Assembly (NCBI GenBank): GCA_021018995.1 | Contig: CM037584.1 | Span: 174,486,317-174,550,316, forward strand | DNA: 64,000 nt | Origin: Chloranthus sessilifolius | Lineage: Eukaryota; Streptophyta; Magnoliopsida; Chloranthales; Chloranthaceae | Reading direction: 5' to 3' | In this document: one piece after another, positions 35,492 through 48,329 of the stretch | Layout: each line of letters starts with the position of its first letter | How positions within the stretch are numbered: the first letter of the stretch is position 1 | The notes under the pieces: generated by a model | The model's input: the letters and a program-made list of their open reading frames with translations, nothing else | Database searches by the model: none | What the model was told of the DNA's origin: nothing | Made by a program: the position numbers and the translations under genes

Positions 35492-37828
35492 GTAACGACC
35501 CCGAAATTTTCAATCCGAAATACATGAAAATTCTCGGATCGCTAGATCATAGTTTACAATCTAATTACAGAGATTCTTTAGTATCAAAAGAAAACAAGCC
35601 ATTTGATTAAAATCATTGCATATATGTCCATAATGAAAGGTTAAACGAATAAGTAAAACCACCAGTGACGGTCATTCGTCACACAAACAGTGGTGCTTAA
35701 CATCTACAATAATATAAATTGATTTAGAAGTTTACTTAAACTATACCAATTCTAAGTGTCCAAAGGAAATCTATGGATAAACCTGCTTAGGAGGAAGATA
35801 TGCCTCGTCCTCTAGTATGAAGTCCGAATCTTCTTCTAGCTCAAGGTCTGAAACCACTTTAGTACCTGTGACACATAGTGTCGGGGTGAGCTAATCATCT
35901 AAGCTCAGTAGGGTAGTACAATACATAATTATATTTCATATGATCAAAACATAGTTCCAATGATAAATTCGAAATAGTTGCTTAAATGAGAAAATATAAT
36001 TTCTGAGGTATAGAGAGTGAAACACATATGTTCATAATGATTTTCATGCAAGATTTAATGAGACTAATCCTTAGAGTTCACATGCAGTTTCTTATTCAAT
36101 ATAGATCTTAAATCCATAACTTAAATAATCTCTATATCGCGTATATAGCGTTAGAGCCGAAGCCAAAATCGATGGGAATCCTAACCATCGTCATTCTAAG
36201 AATAATTTTCCAAAGTGCCCAAGCCCCTGCATTATGAGGGATACTTGTGCGGTTCAAAGGTCCAAAGGTGTCGAAGCACAGGATTCGTTTCATATGAATC
36301 TCAATAAATCCCATACAATTTCTATTACATAATTCGATGCTCATGATTCATAATTTCAAGGTCCAAATGTTCCAAAGTTCAAAAGTTGATTCCAAGTGTT
36401 AAATATTCAGATTTAATTCAATATGCGAAATCTAATGCAGAAATAAATATTAAACGTGCAATTCATTCAAACGCAAAAGTTTCATGATTCAAAGTAAATT
36501 CTAATATGCAATATTTCAAAGATTCCAAGTTTCGATGTAATAATTTTAATGAGTTCAATGCTAAGATTTCATGGATTTATATCGAGAATATCACTAAAGC
36601 CATGGATCAAAATTAAAAGTAATTATGCAGTGAATTTCCCCAACCTCGATTTCAAAGATTGTACGATTTGGAACGAGACATTCTCCTCGCAATAGGTCTG
36701 ATTCTCCCTTCTATGGTCCATGTATAATTTATACATAAAGGAATAAATTACTAAAAGTTTATAATTGGATGACTTAACTGTATAAAAATATTCCTGATTT
36801 TCAATGCTCACAGCGAGTTGTGATTACAAACACAAAAATATCCATTATTTCGGTATCCACATCGAGCTGTCATATATACCACAGCGAGCTACAGATACTT
36901 TCATGCCCATTGGATGCATCGTCTCGAGCTACCCCAAAATGATATATTATAATGGTCAATTTAAGTTTTCTATCAAAAGTAATGGCCATCAAAGAAAACG
37001 ATACTGATTATCTTCTAGTGACAGCGAGCTGTGGGATTATAACAGCACGTTGTGACCTATGACAGCGTGTTGTGGTCTTTATGACAGTGCGCTATGACTG
37101 CTTTCAAGACTATTAGATGTATCATCTCGAGCTTTTCCAAAACGATATATTATAATGATAAATCGGACTTTTCTATCAAAAGTTATGGGTATATTACCTT
37201 TGAAGCGTGAACTACGAATCGACGATGATCTATCGACTTTCCACGCATTCACTTGAGTTCTTTTCTTCCTCTTGATCCCAGATCAAGGTTTCTTAATGGC
37301 TTTAAAGAGGTTGAAGAAGAAGAAACTAGAGTTTTTCCTTAAGGAGTCAAAAATAATTGTGGAGGATGGAGGCTAAGGTTTTTTATTTAAAGAGAAAACT
37401 AGGTTTATCGTATGGTTCTTCCTAATTAGAGTTTTATAGGGTTTAGGAAATAGCCTTCCTGAGAACTCTCAAATTTAGAATGTGTACGTGAGTAGCCTTT
37501 TTCCAACTCTTTGGTTATTATTCAGTGGTAGGCTGGTACACTGAGCATAAGTGTATAGGCTTTTGGTTTAAAGTTCAAAATAGAGCTTTTTGAAGTCTCT
37601 AGCGAGGTTTGATCCCTTGACCTCTTGCTTAGAACTCAAGTCTCTTACCATTGGTGCTCTCATGGAGCTTGTTTATTTACTTATAAAATTTTATATTTGA
37701 GTTATTTAAACTAAGGAATTTATTTCCCATAATGTTTTAAAGGAATTTCGTGACATGAGTTGTATATCTTACTAAACACATATATTTAACTAATGTATTT
37801 GTGTTTTAAAAATTTTGGGGATGTTACA
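35492..37828 (-). repeat. 3' LTR of the minus-strand chromovirus
   Basis: On the plus strand it reads TGTAACGACCCCG to GGGGATGTTACA, 2337 bp. It holds repeated CAGCGAGCTGTG-like words (36810-37090) and, at 37600-37670, a tRNA-like stretch described separately. The purine tract of the element lies immediately to the right. Confidence 0.85.
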
Positions 37829-40800
37829 TCCTCCCTCCCTTAAAAGAATTTTCGTCCTCGAAAATTAACGTACCTTATATGAAGAGGTGTGGGTACCGAT
37901 TGCGAATCTCTGCTTCTCGTTCCCAAGTGGCTTCTTCAGATGAGTGATTCCGCCACTTGACAAGCACGAGCAGGATCTGCTTGGTAAGTAAGGTTTCCTC
38001 CTTACGATCGAGGATTTGAATCGGTTCTTCGACTACCGTCATATCTTCTTCGAGCTCGATGGGCTGGTAGTCCAAAATGTGAGTCGGGTCCTTAACATAT
38101 TTCCTCAGCATGGATACATGGAATATATTGTGCATACTGGATAGCTGAGGTGGTAAAACAATCCTATATGCGACTTCTCCGACTCGACCTACTATTTCAA
38201 AAGGTTCAACATAGCGTGGACTTAGTTTTCCATGTCTTCCAAATCGCAATACGCCCTTGGTAAGCGAGATTTTGACACAAACGTTGTCCCTCACCTGCAA
38301 GGAATGCATTGTCTTAGTGACGTTTATAATCATGGGGACTAAACTAATAATTCTCACTAAATTTATTTGAAATTCGGTACTCATTCGTTTGAGGTTCGCA
38401 TAGCTTCTCTGTCGGCTTTGAATGACCCTTAATCTTTCCCGAATTAACCGAATCGCTTCGGTTGTACTTTGAATAATCTCGAGGCCTAATATGAATTTCG
38501 CCCCGGTCTCTTTCCAATTGAGTGGAGACTCACATCTCCAGCCATAGAGTGCTTCAAACGGAGCCATTCCTATGCTTGCTTGATAACTGTTACTGTAGGC
38601 GAACTAAATCAAGTGTAAGTGTTTGTCTCATGACCCTTGAAAGTCCAACATGTAAGCTCGAAGTATGTCTTCAATAATCTGATTCACTCTTTCGGTCTGG
38701 CCGTCTGTCTGAGGGTAAAATGCAGAACTGAAATCTAATCTTATGCCCATTCCTTCTTGAAATCATTGCCAGAACTTCGATGTGTACATCAGATTTTTAT
38801 CTGAGATGATCCTGGATGGGATGCCGTATAATCTGACAATCTTTTTGAGATATAACTCTACAAGCTAATTGGCTGTTATATGTTGTGCTGTAAGACAGAA
38901 AGTGGGCAAACTTGGTTAAGCGATCAACGATCACCCAAATCGCATTGTGCCCTTTCACAGTTCTTGGTAATCCAAGGATAAAATCCATGGATATATCTTC
39001 CTATTTTCATTCTAGTATCGACAAGGGTTACAATAAACCAGAGGGGTTTCGATGGTCAACCTTCACTTGTTAGCACACTAAACATGTCGATACATATTGT
39101 GCTATATCTTTCTTCAAGCCTCTCCGCCAGAAGCTTTTCTTCATATCCTGATACATCTTTATACAACTAGGATACACGACGTGCATTGACTTGTGTGCTT
39201 CTTTGAGAATTAGACGTCGAAGGTTAGTATCTGATGGTACACATAGTCGATCTCTAAAGAGTAAGGAACCATCTTCCTTGATGAAGAATTCAGGCCTATC
39301 CCCATTGATCACACCTTGTCTAATTGTCAAAAGTTCTTCATCGGTCATCTGGAATTTTTGGATGTTATCAAATATTGTTAGATTGATGATGATGTTAGCC
39401 AGTAATGCTCTAGATTCTTTAATCTCAAACTTTTTGTCATCTACTGATATATCTTCAAACAATCGCCATCTGTGAATTTTCGTGATGAGGTTTAATAACT
39501 GAGCAAATGACTTTCGGCTCAGAGCGTCAGCTACTACATTCACTTTACTAGGATGGTACTGAATGGTACAATCATAATCCTTTAAGAATTTAATCCATCT
39601 TCTTTGCCTCATATTTAAGTCCTTCTGAGTGAAAAGATATTTTAGGCTCTTATGATCGGTCAGGATCTCGAATGTTTAATCGTAGAAGTAGTGCCTCCAA
39701 ATCTTCAAGGTAAAAATAACAGCTGCCAATTCCAAGTCATGAGTCGGGTAGTTCCTCTCATGATCCTTGAGTTGTCGAGAGCCATATGCGATAACTCTCT
39801 CATTTTGGTTGAGTACACAACCCAATCCACTATGCGAGGCATCATTGAATACTACGAAACCTCCATTGCTTGAAGGTATTGCTAGTACTGGAGCAGAAGT
39901 TAACTTTTATTTGAGTTCATGGAAGCTCTTTTCACATAAGTCATTCCATTCAAACTTTGCATTTTTTCTTGTAAGTTGAGTAAGTGGTCTTGCAATTTTG
40001 GAGAACCCTTCTATAAATCTTCTGTAATATCCAGTTAAGCTCAGAAAACTTCGAACTTCGGTCACTGTCTTCGGTTGCTCCCATTTTAATGGCCTCAATT
40101 TTTATCGAGTCGACTTTAATTCCTTCCTCAAATATTATATGTCCCAAGAAACTCACTTGTTTCAACCAAAATTCACACTTGCTCAATTTTACATACAGCC
40201 GGTGATCACGAAGTATCTAAAAAGCTAGACGTAGATGATATTTGTGATATTCTCTAAACTTCGAATAGATGAGGATGTCATCCACGAAGACTACCACACA
40301 CTTATCGAGATGTGGTATGAACACTCTGTTCATCAGGTTCATGAAGGATGCTAGTATATTCGTTAACCCAAATGGCATCACTAAAAACTTATAGTGCCCA
40401 TATTTTGTGCGAAAAGTAGTTTTTGGAATGTCTTCTGTCTTAACTTTCAGCTTATGGTATCCTGATCTCAGATCTATCTTCGAGAAAAATCTTGCGCCTT
40501 GAAGTTGATCGAAGAGATTGTCAATACGAAGAAGTGGATAACGGTTCTTGATCGCTAACTTGTTCAATTGATGATAATCGATACAAATTCGCATTGATCC
40601 GTCCTTCTTCTTGACGAACAGTACGGGTGCTCCCCATGGATAAACACTCGGTTTGATGAACCATTTATCGAGGAGTTCTTGTAGTTGTTCCTTGAGTTCT
40701 TTCAGCTCTGCCGGTGCCATACGGTATGGTGTCTTTGATACTGGCTCTGTGCCTGGAGTTAAGTCCACTACGAATTCAACTTCTTTGTCTTGCGGTAATC

Positions 40801-42774
40801 CCGATAACTCTTTAGGAAGCACATTGAGAAACTTGCATGCGATGGGAATATTGGTAATGGTGACATTCTCTTTCCATTGATTTTGTACGAATACGAGATA
40901 ACCATAGCATCCATTGTTCATTAACCGTTCAGCTCGAATAGTAGATATGAAAGACACAATTTTTGGCTTAGTTTCATAAAATCTGAATGGTTTGCCTCCC
41001 TTGGGGCGAAAGGAGTCATCTTTCGAAGGCAATCCACATTTGCATGATGGGTAGATAGCCAGTCCATGCCAAGGATTATGTCAAATCCTTGCATATCCAA
41101 TATGATCAAATCAGCTAATATCTCGTGACCTTCAATCGAAACGATTATCAATCGACAGATAGTGTCTGTGACTAGTGATTTTCTTGTAGGGACTGGTACA
41201 GATAAGATGAAATCCAATGGCACTGGTGTGATGCTCAGTTCAGCAGCAAACTAAGTGGTCACGAACGAGTATGTAGAGCCCGGATCTATCAGAACACGTG
41301 CGTTGTGTTGGCAGATGTCGCTACTCTGAGACATATTTAAAGTACCTAAGGTTCATATGTTTAATTCAATCAATAATGTGTAATGGTTTGAATTTATCAT
41401 GCAATGATATAAAGCAAATTTCAAATTTAAAGAGAATTCACTATTTAAATATAAGGTGATTGGTTAAAAATTTAAATAGAATTATACCTTGGATGACGTC
41501 ATTTGTTATTTTGGCGTCTTGTGCAGAGACTGTATAGGCACGTCCCTGAACTGTAGGTCGTGTAGATTTCTGTATAGATGTAGTTGACATCTTTTCCTTC
41601 TTCGATTCAAGGCAGTCCTTGATTAAATGCCCATGCTGACCACATTGGAAACATGCACCCGAATTCCACCGACATTCATCTAATCTGTGACGCTTTCCAC
41701 ATCGTGGGCAGGATTCGGTCGGTACGGAAGAGGTAGTGTACTGTGCCCTTTATGCTACTGATGCTTCGGAAGTAGCAGGCTGTGATGGACAAAAAGGTCT
41801 CGTAGGCGCTGATGAGACTTGCCTAAAGTAAGTAGTCTGAATGGATCGAGAAGGCACTGGGACTGAAAATTCTGTCCGCTTGTTTGACTGGTCATTGGTA
41901 TTTGCTTGCCTTTGACTTATCCTATTTTTATTTTGTTGTTCCCTCCTCTTATACATTTTCTCAATGTCCTACTCGGCAATGAGAGCCATGTCCATCATCT
42001 CAGCAAAGGTTCTCAGTTTGAATAGAGATATTCTTTCTTGGATTGTTGGCTTCAATCCCCATTCAAATTTCTTTGCCGTCATTACTTCTGTGGCCACAAA
42101 ATTGGGAGCGAACCTTGAAAGCCGTGTGAACTCTGTCTCGTATTCTGCCTGTCATTTGGCCTTACTGCAATGAAATAAAATCAACTTCATATTGATCTCT
42201 AACTACTTTAGGGAAATACTTTTCATTAAACTTCTCGGTAAATTGAGCCCAGGTCCACAGTGTATTTGGCATTTCTTGTTCTCGGGTCCTTTCCACGGAT
42301 TTCCACCATGGATCTGCTTCCCCTTCTAATTGGAATGATGCCCATCGGACTTTTTCATCTTTCGTGCAAAGTACCACGCAGAAGATCTTTTCCATTTGGT
42401 TCAACCATGCTTCTGCTTCGTCAGGGTCTGCTTTTTCGAAGAAGCTGGGAGGTTTCATCCTTCTGAATTCCTGGAACCTAGAGGGTTGGTACCTTGTTGC
42501 AAGCAGGGTAGTCTGCTGTGCCATAGTGTTCGCCTGTTGTGCCATGGCATTCGCAATTGTCTCCAGGGTTTGATTGACACGTGCATTATTATTTTCTCCT
42601 CCCACTGGAATGTTATTGGCGCCTGTGGCAATTTTGGCTCCATTGGAGGGGCCCTCAGTGTTAGTGGTCTCTGATCTACGATGAGGTATCATAAGGACCT
42701 ATCACGATTGAACAAAAATATAATCAGAAGAAATCGTGAGAGTCCGGTCTATGTTCTGATAGGAGTTAAAGCTA

Positions 42775-42940
42775 CTGCTCTGATACTAACTGTGACACAT
42801 GATGTCACAGTTGACCCGTTCTTATGGTGGCATATGGGATCTAACTCTATATCTCTCATACCAATTGTGACACATGATATCACAGTTGACCCGTTCTTAT
42901 GGTGGCACATGGGATCTTACGCCATAGCTCTGATTCCAAC
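42775..42940. repeat. Triplicated primer-site region next to the 5' LTR
   Basis: The phrase (G/T)CTCTGATACNAACTGTGAC recurs at about 42777, 42850 and 42927, each followed by related text (CACATGATNTCACAGTTGACC), so the primer-binding sequence exists in three tandem versions. Only the last touches the LTR. Confidence 0.65.
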
Positions 42941-45204
42941 TGTAACGATCCCGAAATTTCTAACCCGAAACACATGGAAATTCTCGAATCGCTAGATCAT
43001 AGTTCACAATCTAATTATAGAGATTCTTTAGTATCAAAAGAAACCAAGCCATTTGATTGAAATCATTAAATATATGTCCAAAATGAAAGCTTAAACGAAA
43101 AAGTAAAACCGCCGATGATGGCTGTTCGTCACACAAATAGTGGTCCTTAACATCCACAACAATATAAATATATTCAGAAGTTCACTTAAACTATACCAAA
43201 TCTAAGTGTCCAAAGGAAATCTATGGATAAACCTGCTCAGGAGGAAGATCTGCCTCGTCCTCTGGTACGAAGTCCAGATCTTCTTCTAGTTCAAGGTCTG
43301 AAACCACTTCAATACTTGTGACACGTAGTGTCGGGATGAGCTAACCATCTAAGCTCAGTAGAGTAGTGCAATACACAATTATATTTCATATGATTAAAAC
43401 ATAGTTCCAACGATAGATTCGAAATAGTTGCTTAAATGAGAAAACATAATTTCTGAGGTACAAAGAGTGAAACACGTATGTTCATAATGATTTTCATGTA
43501 AGATTTAATGAGACTAATCCTTAGAGTTCACATGCAGTTTCTTATTCAATATAGATCTTAAATTCATAACTTCAATAATCTCTAGATCACGTATATAGCG
43601 CTAGAGCCGAAGTCAACATCGATGGGAATCCTAACCATCGTTGTTCTAAGAATAATTTTCCAAAGTACCCAAGCCCCTGCGTTGTGAGGGATACTTGTGC
43701 AGTCCAAAGTACCCAAGCCCCTGCGTTGTGAGGGATACTTGTGCAGTCCAAAGGTCCAAAGGTGTCGAAGCACAGGATTCATTTCACATGAATTTTTATA
43801 AATTCCATACAATTTCTATTACATAATTCGATGCTCATGGTTCATAATTTCAAAGTTCAAAGGTTGATTCCAAGTATTACATATTCAGATTTAATTCAAC
43901 ATACAAAATCCAATGCGGAAATAAATATTAAACGTGCAATTCATTCAAATGCAAAAGTTTCATGATTCAAAGTAAATTCTAATGTGCAATATTCAAAAGA
44001 TTCTAAGTTTCGATGCAATAATTTCAATGAATTCAATGTTAATATTTCATAGATTTATATCGAAAATATCACTAAAGTCATGGATCACAATTAAACATAA
44101 TTATGCAATGAATTTCCCCTATCTCGATTTCGAAGATTGTATGGTTCGGAACGAGATATTCTCCTTGCAATAGGACCGATTCTCCCTTCTATGGTCCATG
44201 TATAATTTACACATAAAGGAATAAATCACTAAAAGTTTAGAATCAGATGACTTAACTGTATATAAATATTCCTGATTTTCAATGCTCACAGCGAGCTGTG
44301 ATTGCAAACAAAAAAATATACAGTGTTTCGGTATCCACATCGAGCTGTCATATATACCATAGGGACCTACAGATACTTTCATGCCCATTGGATGCATTGT
44401 CTCAAGGTACCCCAAAACGATATATTATAATGGTCAATTGAAGTTTTCTATCAAAAGTTATGACCATCAGAAGATAGCGATACTGATTTTCTTCCAGTGA
44501 CAACGAGCTGTGGGTTTATAACAACACGTTGTGACCTATGATAGTGTGCTGTGGTCTTTATGACAGTGTGCTATGGCTGCTTTTAAACCCATTAGATGTA
44601 TCATCTCGAGCTACTCCAAAACGATATATTATAATAATAAATCGGACTTATATATCAAAAGTTATGGGTATATTACCTTTGAAGCGTGAACTACTAATCG
44701 ACAATGATCTATCGACTTCCACGCATTCACTTGAGTTCTCTTCTTCCTCTTGATTGCAGATCAAGGTTTCTTAATGGCTTTAAAGAGGTTGAAGAAGAAG
44801 AAGCTAGGGTTTTTCCTTAAGGAGTCAAAAATAATTAAGAACTCTCAAATTTAGAATGTGTACGTGAGTTGCCTTTTTCCAACTCTTTGGTTAATATTCG
44901 GTGTTAGGTTGGTATGCTGAGTATAGGTGTATAGGCTTTTTGTTTAAAGTCCAACACAGAACTTTTTGAAGTCTCTAACAAGGTTTGATCCCTAGACCTC
45001 TTGCTTAGAACTGAAGTCTCTTACCATTAGTGCTCTCATGGAGCTTATGTATTTGCTTACAAAATTTTATATTTGAGTTATTTAAACTAAGGAATTTATT
45101 TCCCATAATGTTTTAAAGGAATTTTGTGGCATGAGTTGTATATCTTACTGAGCACATATATTTAACTACTGTATTAGTGTTTTAAAAATTTTGGCGATGT
45201 TACA
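42941..45204 (-). repeat. 5' LTR of the minus-strand chromovirus
   Basis: On the plus strand TGTAACGATCCCG to GGCGATGTTACA, 2264 bp, aligned by eye along its whole length with 35492-37828, with a small local duplication near 43660-43750. The primer site is directly adjacent on the left. Confidence 0.85.
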
Positions 45205-45548
45205 GGGTGTGCGCGCAACAGTCATATTCTTTTGGACAAGACTCATTTCAAATTTTGTAACCGTTCATAACAGGAAAATTGTTGGTTGCCAAACATTGTT
45301 ATAAACCGTTGCCTTTATCCGAAAAGGTACAACAAATAAGTGGTGTCGGTTTCAGACATAACAGTTTAAGGATTTTTCAAGTTGTTGATTTGTAATTGCT
45401 CATATAAGACCGTCGGTCAACAGATGTGCCAATTACACTTCAAGTTTATATATAGACCTTTTTTAATCGAGATTTATATATCTTCTTCTTTTCGCCTTTT
45501 CACGTCTTATTACTGAGCATATTTTGAGATACAGTGTTCTGGGTAGGG

Positions 45549-45923
45549 CTCTCAATGGGTCGGATTAGGGCCGGGCTGGGGTTTCGACTTCTTTTTTTTC
45601 TAATAAAATTTGGTTGGGCTGTTTCTTTGAACTCTTTTTTCTAATAAAATTTGGTTGGACTTGAGCTAATTTTTTTCTAATAAAAGTTTGAAGAAAGTGA
45701 AAATTTTAATTAAATAGTTATATTAATATTTTAGAGGCTCAGGTACATACTTTTATTCAAATATTTCATTTTAGTTTGTTGCACAATGGTTATAATGGAC
45801 AACAATTACACAATGCATAATAATTATATGGATAATAATTATAACAGACAACAGTTAATCTCATGACATTTAAGTAAATTATATTTAATTAAAAGGAATT
45901 TTTTTATAACTTTAAAAGAATAA

Positions 45924-45990
<67 letters not shown>
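45549..45990. repeat. AT-rich tandem phrases and LTR-like remnant
   Basis: Starts TAGGGCTCTCAATGGGTCGG, a hAT-style end, then three imperfect repeats of TTTCTAATAAAATTTGGTTGG. The stretch after about 45700 precedes the second copia fossil and may include its 3' LTR. A long TA tract covers about 45926-45991. Confidence 0.4.
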
Positions 45991-45991
<1 letters not shown>

Positions 45992-47454
45992 CAATCTCTC
46001 ACTTGTTTTTAAAAAAAAAAAGTGTATCAGAGCGATTATATTAAACATCATCAGAGGTACCGTTCGATTTGAACTTTTGATTAGTGCATACAACTCAAAA
46101 ATTTATAAGGACTTTAAGTAGCTTATAGATTTGAACTTAAAACATGCCTAACAAACCGGAATTATATATATACTTACTATGACCTAAATCATTAGTGACA
46201 TAAGGCTTGCGCTTTACAGTCATGCCCTAAAATCCTGATTTTATGAGTATCTTAGAGAGATAGTCGAATATCTGTTTAAGCGTCTTCACTTTCATACTCA
46301 TATAGGTGAATTTGTCATGGGTGCTCTTGTAACTATTTATCATCCCAATAAATGAATGCCTATAAAATCATTAAGAGTTAAACTCATCCTCTCACATTAC
46401 GAGAGATGTGCACAAAATTTAACACCATAGCGATAGCCAATAGGTAACATATTTTTGTGTACTTTCAAAGATCACGAAGTAGTTTTTTATCTTGTTGAAC
46501 CCAAGACTTGAGATCTCCAACTCTACTAAGTTGAGATTCAACTACCGTGCCTTTAAAGATATCGATGTTAGGCCCTACCCTCCTTGATGTTCTCAACACT
46601 GTATCTCTGAGTAATGCTTTTGTAAGCAGATTCACAAGCATCTTAGAAGTTGGTATGTAGTCCAACATGATCACCTCATCACTCAACATCTGTTGAGTGA
46701 TGTTATATGTAAGACATATATGCCTTGATTTTCCTTTATATTTCTTATTACCTGAAATTTGCACAACTTTATTATCACAATAAATATTAATTGTATATAT
46801 ATGTTGAATCAAAAGAATTTATCTTATGAAGCTTTGAAGTCACCCTGCTTGTAGACAATGCTATATACTATGATCTTATACTTGAATAAAAAAATATGTT
46901 TGTTTTCTAGGCCCTCACAATACTGCTTCTTTTGTCAAAATAAAAATTTATCTGCTTGTTGATTTTGAATCAGAGGAGTCAAAAATCCAAGTAGCATCAG
47001 TAAACCCATTTAAGAGTTCATGTTTGCCACTATATAGTAAATTATAATTCATAGTTCCTTTCAAGTATCTCAACACCCTACAAATAGCTTCCCAATGTTT
47101 TGACCCTGGGTTACTAGTAAATCTATTAATTCCCCTACTATAAATACTATATCGGGTCTAGCATATTTCATTAAATATATAAGGCTTTCATTTCAGTGAT
47201 GATAAACCGTAATTCCTGAATTTGTTCAAAAATTGATTTATCCTCAGCCACCTTAAAATCAAATATTTAGCTGCTAGAAAAGTCTTGATACCTATATCTT
47301 CAGCTAGATATTTCTTCTCTAATGTATCACATAAATCTTTAGTCGTATTGCACTTACAGAATGTGTTGAACAACCTATTGTCAGTGCATTGAGGATGTGA
47401 TTTTAAAAATCTTGATCATTTTCCCATCATTTGAGTCCAACGTCCAATCCTCCA

Positions 47455-47467
47455 CACTACAAAAAAC
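47455..47467 (+). repeat. Left terminal inverted repeat of the CACTA element
   Basis: CACTACAAAAAAC, complement of the right end (53025-53037) apart from its inner bases. The CCA duplication lies directly to the left. Confidence 0.9.
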
Positions 47468-47739
47468 ATAAGGTTTGGTGGCGGCTGCCTAATTCCAGCC
47501 GTCGGCGTAAAGTCGAATTAGATGGGTCAACCCACTCGAGCCAACCCCGCGACCCACTCAATCTGGCGTTTATATATGTTTCGTTTCTCGGCGAAACCCG
47601 CTTCATCACCGAAACACCAAAAACTAGAAAGATTGGTTGCCCTAGCGAAGAAGGCTCGGCAGCTCTCCACCAAATAAAATCGACTGACCCTCCGCTCTGG
47701 CTCTCTCCCAATCCTTCTCTCACTCAATCATCGCGCTCA

Positions 47740-48022
47740 GCTTCTCAATATCTCTTCTCCTCTCTCGCTCCCTTTTGCCCTAAATCCCCTTTCGATTCCC
47801 TTCTCGTACAAGGTTTTGACGCCGAGCAGATTTGGCAACAATTCGATCTCCAGACGCAGCCTCTGTTATCCAATCTCCGTCGAGAGTTGAATCGGTTCCA
47901 GCAAGATCCTGCCAAAATTTCAAGTATTTTCAGCGGAGAAATCGCCGAAAAGGTCGTAGAAGAGAAAGGTGAGCGATGAAGACAAAGATGATGAAGAATC
48001 AGAAGACGACGAAGACGTTGAG
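47740..48022 (+). pseudogene. Captured 5' fragment of MPP10 (U3 snoRNP protein)
   Basis: The translation holds CPKSPFDSLL, then GFDAEQIWQQFDLQTQPLLS and LRRELNRFQQDP, the N-terminal signature of MPP10, a scaffold of the U3 small nucleolar ribonucleoprotein that acts in 18S rRNA processing in the nucleolus. An acidic stretch (SDEDKDDEESEDDEDVE) typical of the same protein follows, but one frame off, so the copy carries a frameshift near 47970. It ends at GTTGAG|GTGAAT, a possible donor site. A short piece near 48278-48321 (GEDVGDGDGDKHV) may be a further exon. The rest of the protein is absent. Sequence upstream from about 47530 may be its promoter and leader. Confidence 0.75.
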
Positions 48023-48141
48023 GTGAATTTTATAATATTATTATTATTATTTTCGTAGGGATTAGGGTTTGAGGAGTGCCTACCATTTTTTTAGATTGTT
48101 GACTTGAGATTTTTAATTTCTATCATTTGCCTGCCACTTTG

Positions 48142-48146
<5 letters not shown>

Positions 48147-48237
<91 letters not shown>
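48147..48237. repeat. (TA)n(TG)n compound microsatellite
   Basis: TA dinucleotides to about 48180, then TG dinucleotides to 48237, within the captured MPP10 region. Confidence 0.9.
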
Positions 48238-48239
<2 letters not shown>

Positions 48240-48329
48240 TTTTTTTATTTTTTTCTTATGGACTGAGTGTTTTTTAGAGTGGAGAAGATGTTGGAGATGG
48301 TGATGGAGACAAACATGTCAGGTGCATCA

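Larger units (their letters stand above)
35492..45204 (-). mobile_element. Ty3/gypsy chromovirus (Tekay/Del-like) with both LTRs (fossil)
   Basis: Structure is complete: two LTRs, primer site, gag, pol, chromodomain-like tail, polypurine tract. Flanks GAGTG (35487-35491) and GGGTG (45205-45209) are a target duplication with one difference. On the minus strand: tRNA-iMet-type primer site 42938-42927 (TGGAATCAGAGC); gag 42690-42160; zinc knuckle about 41700-41620; protease near 41330-41230; reverse transcriptase 40830-40220 ([10 protein letters not shown]); RNase H about 40000-39550; integrase 39200-38570; tail with LVKWRNHSSEEATWE at about 37955-37905; purine tract AAGGGAGGGAGGA next to 37828. 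It is broken, with roughly ten interruptions by eye. LTR differences are few, so it is the youngest large insertion of the stack, sitting in the 3' LTR of the copia fossil. Confidence 0.88.
22085..45540 (+). mobile_element. Ty1/copia retrotransposon fossil, host of three nested insertions
   Basis: Recognisable parts in order: CCHC zinc knuckle about 22290-22350; protease near 22440 (WWVDPGATRHV); GAG-pre-integrase near 22825; integrase 22980-23420 (YTPQQNGIVERKNRTL); reverse transcriptase parts at about 23980-24060, 26580-26850 and 26880-27000 (LYVDDILF); RNase H and C-terminus 33924-34650; a purine-rich tract and 3' LTR start near 35233. The LTR continues after an inserted chromovirus at 45205 and ends around 45533. 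No 5' LTR was found, so the left end is incomplete. It is broken, with many interruptions. Insertions: solo LTR 24066-26574, gypsy/LTR complex about 27010-33923, chromovirus 35492-45204. It is the oldest layer of the stack. Confidence 0.8.

Noticed and set aside
47457-47727. Minus-strand open frames over the MPP10 leader
   Set aside because: Shadow frames of the captured MPP10 region without recognisable domains.
47431-47979. 182-codon open frame as a complete gene
   Set aside because: It starts outside the CACTA element, runs through its terminal repeat and only its last third matches MPP10; the true content is a captured fragment.
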